37,676 nucleotides of DNA, from NCBI GenBank assembly GCA_910587285.1, contig CAJULM010000027.1:1-37676 (forward strand). The letters run 5' to 3'. The position numbers and the translations under genes are program-made. The DNA comes from an uncultured Oscillospiraceae bacterium (GTDB lineage Bacteria > Bacillota > Clostridia > Oscillospirales > Oscillospiraceae). Each line of letters starts with the position of its first letter. Within the stretch, counting starts at the first letter, position 1. Below the pieces are notes generated by a model. The model was not told the origin of the DNA, made no database searches, and saw nothing but the letters and a program-made list of their open reading frames with translations. This document shows, one piece after another, positions 33,022 to 37,676 of the stretch.

Positions 33022-33658
33022 CTACTCCCTCCTCTATGTTGACGGTATAGGCAGGGGCATAGTAAACAGTTTCCTTCGCATCATTAGACAGTTTCATCTG
33101 TTTTGTCAATTTGCGAATCCTTCGTGAACTTGTTGTGATCCCTTGCTGCTGTAATAGAACGCGGATGCGCTCTGCTCCCAAGCGGCCCTTACTTTCCTCA
33201 AACACCGAACGGATTGCATCGCTTAAGTCATGCTCCTCCTGCTGGCGTCTTGTTTCGTTCCTGATTTTTCTTTTGTGATAATAAAACGTTGACATGGGTA
33301 TTTCAAACGTGTCACAGAGAAGCTTTACTGGATATGTTTCCATCAATTTTTTTGCTATCGTGATACGTTCTTTTAACGGAACCGTTTGCAAAACTCTACT
33401 TTCGTGGAAAATAGCCAGGGATCGTTCTGCATCATCCAGCCGGTGTTTCAGGTTTTCAGTATATTCAAGTATCGTTCCTATATCCTGAAGCGGCAATTCC
33501 TTCAAAATGTGTTTCGGCAAATCTTTTTTCCATCTTTCAATCCATCTGTAAATTGTGGTGAAATGAATCCCAAATTCATCTGCCAATTCTTTCGGTGTGT
33601 ATCCGCAGATATACTTAATAAAAATCTCTTGTTTGATTTTTGCTGGACAACAGTTCAT
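33005..33658 (-). CDS. IS3-family OrfA-like DNA-binding protein, long form
   Basis: The 217-residue product is about twice the length of a usual IS3 OrfA. It has an N-terminal helix-turn-helix (YICGYTPKELADEFGIHFTTIYRWIERW), a heptad-like helix (TENLKHRLDDAERSLAIF), a middle IPMSTFYYHKRK segment and an HTH_21-like part (IRSVFEESKGRLGAERIRVLLQQQGITTSSRRIRKL). These parts follow the same order as the first ~190 residues of OrfB, including the shared GAERIR, so OrfA looks like OrfB without its catalytic core. ATG 33658 is chosen because AGGAGG lies 9 bases upstream; that site is in a perfect hairpin. Confidence 0.85.
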   Translation of the reverse strand: MNCCPAKIKQEIFIKYICGYTPKELADEFGIHFTTIYRWIERWKKDLPKHILKELPLQDIGTILEYTENLKHRLDDAERSLAIFHESRVLQTVPLKERITIAKKLMETYPVKLLCDTFEIPMSTFYYHKRKIRNETRRQQEEHDLSDAIRSVFEESKGRLGAERIRVLLQQQGITTSSRRIRKLTKQMKLSNDAKETVYYAPAYTVNIEEGVDVKIL

Positions 33659-33665
33659 AATGAAT

Positions 33666-33709
33666 ACCTCCTGCTGTTCTAATTTTAGACAGCAGGAGGT
33701 ATTATAGCA
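33666..33709 (-). promoter_or_regulatory. orfA promoter and ribosome-site hairpin
   Basis: On the minus strand TGCTATAAT (plus 33701-33709) is a perfect extended -10 promoter. Just downstream the 12-bp arms 33666-33677 and 33689-33700 pair perfectly around an 11-base loop, and the arm nearer orfA carries its AGGAGG ribosome site. A transcript starting about 7 bases after the -10 would lack half of the first arm, leaving the site open, whereas read-through transcripts would hide it. Confidence 0.65.
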
Positions 33710-33800
33710 TAAAATATACGGAAATGGGATCAATTGAGCAAATTCTAACCCTCGCTCTGTTTCCTCGTAGCTTGTGCCTCACGTATTCTTTATTTACAAA

Positions 33801-35501
33801 TTATCTTCCTTGCTTTCTCATGGCCTGAACTGCGGCTCCGATATCATCAGGAGCAGTTTCGCGGCTCCACTCATCCCAAAACTTCACTGTCGCGCTGTCC
33901 GGTTTCTGCCTTGGGATATCAATCACGATTCGGCTGGGCAGCAGTGAGGCATCACCCACAGCAATCGCTTCTCCAATATCCAGAACAGGGAGCAAGTCCG
34001 CAAAGTTTCCGATGCTGTCCGGCAGTAATCTCTTGATGACGGCCTGATCCTCTGCATTGGTCAAGCGCATTGCAATAAAGTTGCTGCTCTGGCTGAGCAC
34101 AGTCCGGTTGACCTCAGACGGGCGCTGACTCACAATCACCAGACCAATTCCATACTTTCTGCCTTCCTTTGCGATACGCTCAAAGCTCTGCAAACTGGAT
34201 GACTCAATTCCTTGCTGTGCATTGGCCGGAATATACAGGTGTGCCTCGTCACAAAAAATCGCCAGCGGATTTAATTTTGACCGATCCATCCACTGTTGAA
34301 CAGAAAAAACGATGCGGGCTAGCAGAGATACAATTAGTGGCAGGATATCTGACGGCACTTCAGAAAAGTCCAGTATCTTAATGCCTCCACCTTGGCTGGC
34401 CGGTGCCATGAGCCGTCGGCACAACGCCTCCATATATGAAAAATCCAAAAGATCCTCCGCACTGGAGAACATGAAGTTCAGCCGTTTATCAGAAACCTTA
34501 GCGTCCAGCCTCTGGATAAACCGCGAGAGCTTCCCATAAAAGTCGCCTTGCACCTGTCGCCCACTGGATCCGGTTTTCGTACTTGTGTTCTGCTCCCTCA
34601 GATACTCCAAGACCTGCAATATTTGATAAGGAACCGGGCTATCCACGGTAATCTCGCCTGCTAAATCGTTGTGCCCGCCTTCTTCAAGCATGGCGATCTT
34701 TCCAGCAATCACAGCTTGGCTAAACACCATAGCCTGATTGGGTGCGTTTGTGTCGGATCGATCCAGCATCAATGCCAGCATCTCCTCATAACTTAAAAGC
34801 CAGTATGGGAGAAACATCGTCTGATCCGAGGGCACGTCGGCAGGCCCTGCAATTTTATAGTGCTGGATTCCCTCCCCTGTAATAGGCGCATATTCGCCGT
34901 GAATGTCGAATAAAATCGCATTACAGGACTTCAATTCTGCTATTTTTTCAAGCAAAGTCGCAACTGTAAAAGATTTTCCAGATCCGGTGCTCCCAACAAT
35001 AACGGCATGGCGTTGAAACAATTTATTCCCATCCAGCCAAGCAAGCGCACCATTATTGATCGTGTATTTCCCAATGCATAGAGGATGTTCCATTCCTGAA
35101 TCCGCACCAGAAATCACGCCCATAAAAGCCGTAAGTACGTCGTCAGTCATGATGAAACACTGCGAGTCAATTTCAGGGACGGATTCCAATGTTCGCTTAA
35201 AAACGTTTCTGCGCTCACCTTCCCTGCCCAGGAGCGTTCCTATCAATGTCGCTTTTACAACATCCATAGAAACTGTCTCGCCCTCATCAGGTTGGCTTAA
35301 TTCATCGCTGAATTTTCTCATAATTTTGCTAACCATGCCAATTAGGGCCTGTCCCACTTTGGAGGAGCGAATCGCAATGAGATGATTTACCTGAAGCCTT
35401 GACAATTGGGCCGGGTCTTCTACTTGAACAATGATCGTAGCGGTATCCACGCCTTGGACGCGCCCAAATGTTTGCATTTCATCAAAATTGAAAATCCCCA
35501 T
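33801..35501 (-). CDS. herA: HerA-type hexameric ATPase of a SIR2-HerA defence pair
   Basis: The 566-residue product is a HerA/FtsK-superfamily translocase. It has the N-terminal HAS-barrel (about 10-65, FGRVQGVDTATIIVQVED), Walker A VGSTGSGKS (169-177), the HerA motif ILFDIHGEYAP (196-206), Walker B LAIFCDEAHLYIP (413-425), an Arg-rich ERIAKEGRKYG (441-451) and the sensor VIVSQRPSEV (455-464). Here it follows the SIR2 gene by 11 bases with a GAGGAG site, so both should assemble together. In the known SIR2-HerA defence systems the HerA hexamer is a platform that activates the SIR2 NADase on phage infection; the assignment to defence is by family and context. Confidence 0.93.
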   Translation of the reverse strand: MGIFNFDEMQTFGRVQGVDTATIIVQVEDPAQLSRLQVNHLIAIRSSKVGQALIGMVSKIMRKFSDELSQPDEGETVSMDVVKATLIGTLLGREGERRNVFKRTLESVPEIDSQCFIMTDDVLTAFMGVISGADSGMEHPLCIGKYTINNGALAWLDGNKLFQRHAVIVGSTGSGKSFTVATLLEKIAELKSCNAILFDIHGEYAPITGEGIQHYKIAGPADVPSDQTMFLPYWLLSYEEMLALMLDRSDTNAPNQAMVFSQAVIAGKIAMLEEGGHNDLAGEITVDSPVPYQILQVLEYLREQNTSTKTGSSGRQVQGDFYGKLSRFIQRLDAKVSDKRLNFMFSSAEDLLDFSYMEALCRRLMAPASQGGGIKILDFSEVPSDILPLIVSLLARIVFSVQQWMDRSKLNPLAIFCDEAHLYIPANAQQGIESSSLQSFERIAKEGRKYGIGLVIVSQRPSEVNRTVLSQSSNFIAMRLTNAEDQAVIKRLLPDSIGNFADLLPVLDIGEAIAVGDASLLPSRIVIDIPRQKPDSATVKFWDEWSRETAPDDIGAAVQAMRKQGR

Positions 35502-35512
35502 AATGCACTCCT

Positions 35513-36499
35513 CTAATCAATGATATCCATGAAACCGTCAACAGTCCAAAATGTTCCATCTAAGATTTCAATTGTCCGATCAATACAGATTTCCGTAGTG
35601 CCCGGCATCATTCCCTCTTGAATGGATATGTAATGCTTTGCGTTGTTGGCCAGCAAGTGCGCGGCAGAATCAAATACGGTTTGGGTTACCACAACAATTG
35701 GCACTCCCGTTCGGATGCGGGACACGATATTTTCCTGCACCTGCGTATCGTTGAATCCATATCCGATGCACAGAAAGCTTGCGGCCTGACCAATCCGCTC
35801 ATCCGCTGCAGACAAAATCTGCCGGGGAGTGCCTTGCAGTATAGCCTCAAATTTAGAACGGCCAGGGGTAATGATCTCAGGAACCAGGCCTGGACGAAGT
35901 TCTCTCAGCATGGGTACGGAAACCACCACATCATGCGCATCTCGAAATACATCCAGGGAGCCATGAACTTTTAAAAGGTTGATGGTATCTTTTGATGGGA
36001 ATGCACCTGCAAACCGTTTCTGATAACATCCCTCAAAACCCGTTGAAACTGGGAGGCCAACTGAATCACAAGCATACTCAATGACCCTATCATAGTTTGT
36101 GGTGATGATGTCGACCTTTCGTGGATGGGCTTGATAAAACTTTCTGATCAGTCGCGACAGCGGAAGTTTCTCATTATCAAAAAGGATGCGATCAAACAAC
36201 TCCAGATCTTTTGACGATATTAAATTCCAAGTTTCACATTTTACATCAATCAGCATTTCCTGCGTGAGCGTAACCCCCAGAAGCGCTGTTTCCAAATCAG
36301 CCCCATTTCTGAGATTTTCCCGGAAAGTATCCCAACAGGCTGTGCCCGTATATTTTGAGTCTAACTGGGTGAGTAGATGACCCCCCAGCAGCCCCATTCC
36401 TGGCAAGTGATGAGCAGCGGAACTGCCACTCCCAATAATAAAAAGCGGCGTGTCTTCGACAGCAGACTGGATTGCTTTAAATATATCGTCACGTTCCAT
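35513..36499 (-). CDS. SIR2-domain NADase-like protein of a SIR2-HerA pair
   Basis: The 328-residue product has a SIR2-like fold throughout. The NAD-binding loop is LFIIGSGSSAAHHLPG (19-34, a variant of GAGxS), followed by the TTNYD motif with Asn135 and Asp137, and KVHGSLD with the catalytic His179. The C-terminal SFLCIGYGFNDTQV is the second nucleotide-binding strand typical of defence SIR2 proteins. In such systems the domain usually cleaves NAD+ rather than deacetylating proteins. It is the first gene of the pair, with a TTGCAT/TATAAT promoter. Base composition is far lower in GC than the chromosomal genes at the left, a sign of transfer. Confidence 0.92.
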   Translation of the reverse strand: MERDDIFKAIQSAVEDTPLFIIGSGSSAAHHLPGMGLLGGHLLTQLDSKYTGTACWDTFRENLRNGADLETALLGVTLTQEMLIDVKCETWNLISSKDLELFDRILFDNEKLPLSRLIRKFYQAHPRKVDIITTNYDRVIEYACDSVGLPVSTGFEGCYQKRFAGAFPSKDTINLLKVHGSLDVFRDAHDVVVSVPMLRELRPGLVPEIITPGRSKFEAILQGTPRQILSAADERIGQAASFLCIGYGFNDTQVQENIVSRIRTGVPIVVVTQTVFDSAAHLLANNAKHYISIQEGMMPGTTEICIDRTIEILDGTFWTVDGFMDIID

Positions 36500-36545
36500 G
36501 ATCCCTCACGCCTTTCGTATCGCAATGACAGGTTTTGACAACTTA

Positions 36546-36574
36546 ATTATAAACAGTTTTGTTGATAGATGCAA
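36546..36574 (-). promoter_or_regulatory. Promoter of the SIR2-HerA operon
   Basis: On the minus strand TTGCAT (plus 36569-36574), a 17-base spacer and TATAAT (plus 36546-36551) lie about 47 bases upstream of the SIR2 start. The rest of the 198-base gap to the recombinase gene is AT-rich and holds no gene that I can support. Confidence 0.75.
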
Positions 36575-36697
36575 CATTATCTTCACTGAACAAAAGATAA
36601 TCAGCCAAATATTTCACCGTTTCATTTTGGACAATGGACAGCTCATAGCAAAATCTTCATAATAAGTGACATCTTAAACAGAACTGGAGTGTTGCAT

Positions 36698-37606
36698 ATG
36701 AAAACATTATCGAAATCTATTGCCGACTATCTTGAAGCCGGAGAGTATGAGCGGAAGTTGTCTTCAGATACCATCAAGGCCTACAGAATCGACTTACAGC
36801 AATTTGCTGTATTTGTGAATGGGATATGGCCTGACCGCAATTTGCTAAGCAGTTACGTTAAATATCTGAACCAGAACTTTGCTCCTCGATCAGTAAAACG
36901 AAAGATAGCAAGCATTCGGGCTTTCTACCACGAGCTCAAATTAGATGGCACCTTGGAAGAAAGCCCATTTGACAAACTCCATATTCGGATTCAGTCTCCC
37001 AAGCAACTCCCACGGACCATCCCAAGCCAAATTGTTCACGATCTCTTACAATGTGCATATGCTTCCTACTCGTCAAGCCGCCGAAATATCTTGCGGGATA
37101 TCATGGTACTGGAATTGCTGTTCAGCACCGGCTTGCGAGTTTCTGAACTGTGTGCGTTGTCAAAGGATACATTTATACTGGAGGACGGCGAACTTCGCCT
37201 GTTGATCAATGGGAAAGGAAGCAAGGAGCGAGTCCTTCAGATTGTAACCCCAGAGCTGCTCAAGCTCGTGCGAATTTACTGTCATGAATTTCAAACAGAA
37301 ATTCAAACACAAGGTTTTATTCTTTTTAACCAACGCGGGAAACCGCTCTCGCCGCAGTCAGTTCGGCGGATTATTCAAAAATATCTGAATAAAATTGGCG
37401 TCGAGTACCATGTAACACCTCATATGTTTCGGCACACTTTTGCCACCTCATTGCTGGAGGCCGGTGTAGATATTCGATATATCCAGTCTTTGTTAGGGCA
37501 CAGCTCCATTTCTACAACACAAATTTATACTCATGTTACCACAGCGCAGCAAACTCTACTGCTGGCAGAAAAGCATCCAAGAGGGAAAATGACATTCTCT
37601 TTCTGA
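36698..37606 (+). CDS. Tyrosine recombinase, XerC/XerD-like
   Basis: The 302-residue product has an N-terminal SAM-like core-binding domain (about 1-88) and a catalytic domain with all residues in place: Arg147 (STGLRVSE), Lys173 (GKGSKER), His242 and Arg245 (PHMFRHTFAT), His268 (LLGHSSISTT) and Tyr277 (QIYTHV). Size and motifs are like XerC/D and the XerA-type recombinases, but position beside a defence pair and an IS suggests that it serves a mobile island or inversion rather than chromosome dimer resolution. The start at ATG 36698 has CTGGAG 8 bases upstream; GTG 36689 overlaps that site. Its base composition matches the SIR2-HerA genes. It is divergent from them. Confidence 0.9.
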   Translation: MKTLSKSIADYLEAGEYERKLSSDTIKAYRIDLQQFAVFVNGIWPDRNLLSSYVKYLNQNFAPRSVKRKIASIRAFYHELKLDGTLEESPFDKLHIRIQSPKQLPRTIPSQIVHDLLQCAYASYSSSRRNILRDIMVLELLFSTGLRVSELCALSKDTFILEDGELRLLINGKGSKERVLQIVTPELLKLVRIYCHEFQTEIQTQGFILFNQRGKPLSPQSVRRIIQKYLNKIGVEYHVTPHMFRHTFATSLLEAGVDIRYIQSLLGHSSISTTQIYTHVTTAQQTLLLAEKHPRGKMTFSF

Positions 37607-37614
37607 AAAATTGC

Positions 37615-37651
37615 GCAGGCCGTCGGATATCCGACGGCCTGCCGCTATTTT
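37615..37651 (+). terminator. Terminator after the recombinase gene
   Basis: A 12-bp perfect stem (37615-37626/37631-37642) with loop ATAT is followed by a T-run after CGCTA. It lies 8 bases after the stop codon. Nothing further is recognisable in the last 25 bases. Confidence 0.85.
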
Positions 37652-37676
37652 TGAAAGATAATCTGCAATTATCCTT

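Larger units (their letters stand above)
31776..33730 (-). mobile_element. IS3-family insertion sequence, ends not resolved
   Basis: Two overlapping minus-strand genes encode a HTH-type OrfA and a DDE-type OrfB, the IS3-family layout, at about 2 kb. The element lies directly downstream of tRNA-fMet and upstream of the SIR2-HerA pair. Both genes are open and their motifs complete, so it may be active. I could not find matching terminal inverted repeats or a target-site duplication by eye; the limits given are the span between the tRNA end and the promoter of orfA. The GC content is well below that of the core genes on the left. Confidence 0.7.

Noticed and set aside
31776..33800. Exact insertion-sequence ends and a target duplication
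   Set aside because: I compared the sequence after tRNA-fMet with the reverse complement of 33700-33800 and found no matching terminal inverted repeats, so the limits are only approximate.
36698..37606. Housekeeping XerC or XerD
   Set aside because: Not excluded by motifs, but its low-GC composition, the lack of core neighbours and its place beside defence and IS genes make an island recombinase more likely; a phylogeny would decide.

Overview
The window looks like a chromosomal segment of a GC-rich anaerobic Clostridia, most likely an Oscillospiraceae-type gut bacterium (Flavonifractor/Oscillibacter-like; this placement is inferred from gene content and style, not from a search). Supporting signs are a pyruvate:ferredoxin oxidoreductase, a two-gene SUF-type Fe-S system, Firmicutes-style AGGAGG ribosome sites, a CIRCE-controlled hrcA-grpE-dnaK-dnaJ cluster, and Asn-tRNA synthesis by an archaeal-type AspRS plus GatCAB under a T-box.

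Layout. 1-3.1 kb: secG; a minimal sufC-sufB pair on the minus strand with an operator-rich promoter; a divergent ferritin-like protein of unknown function. 3.2-6.7 kb: pyruvate:ferredoxin oxidoreductase (minus). 7.0-9.2 kb: a ComM-type AAA+ protein and a convergent HAD phosphatase. 9.3-13.9 kb: comEC-holA-rnmV-like-unknown, a plus-strand operon. 13.9-18.2 kb (minus): a Pmt-type mannosyltransferase, then PHP phosphatase, rpiB and an HExxH protein. 18.4-23.5 kb: heat-shock cluster with CIRCE. 23.6-26.4 kb: methyltransferase, a small unknown protein, an OB-fold SSB-like protein and a family-4 uracil-DNA glycosylase with an abnormal C-terminal tail. 26.5-31.4 kb: T-box-aspS-gatC-gatA-gatB, one operon for making Asn-tRNA(Asn) (and probably Gln-tRNA(Gln)) by transamidation. 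31.5-31.8 kb: tRNA-Leu(UAA), a chimeric tRNA-fMet pseudogene and an intact initiator tRNA.

From about 31.8 kb to the end the base composition drops visibly and the content becomes accessory: an IS3-family element with an unusual orfA, a SIR2-HerA two-gene module (a known type of NAD+-depleting anti-phage defence) with its own promoter, and a divergent, catalytically complete tyrosine recombinase. This is best read as a defence/mobile island next to the tRNA cluster; its right end lies outside the window.

Other points of interest: a dispersed GC-rich intergenic repeat family that abuts stop codons (after pmt, in tandem between grpE and dnaK, and between ssb and udg, where it seems to have replaced the udg stop); CATAG/CTATG inverted repeats over the suf promoter; a hairpin that could hide the transposase ribosome site from read-through transcripts; and a tRNA locus in which 42 bp of the initiator tRNA 5' half is duplicated and fused to a foreign 3' half.
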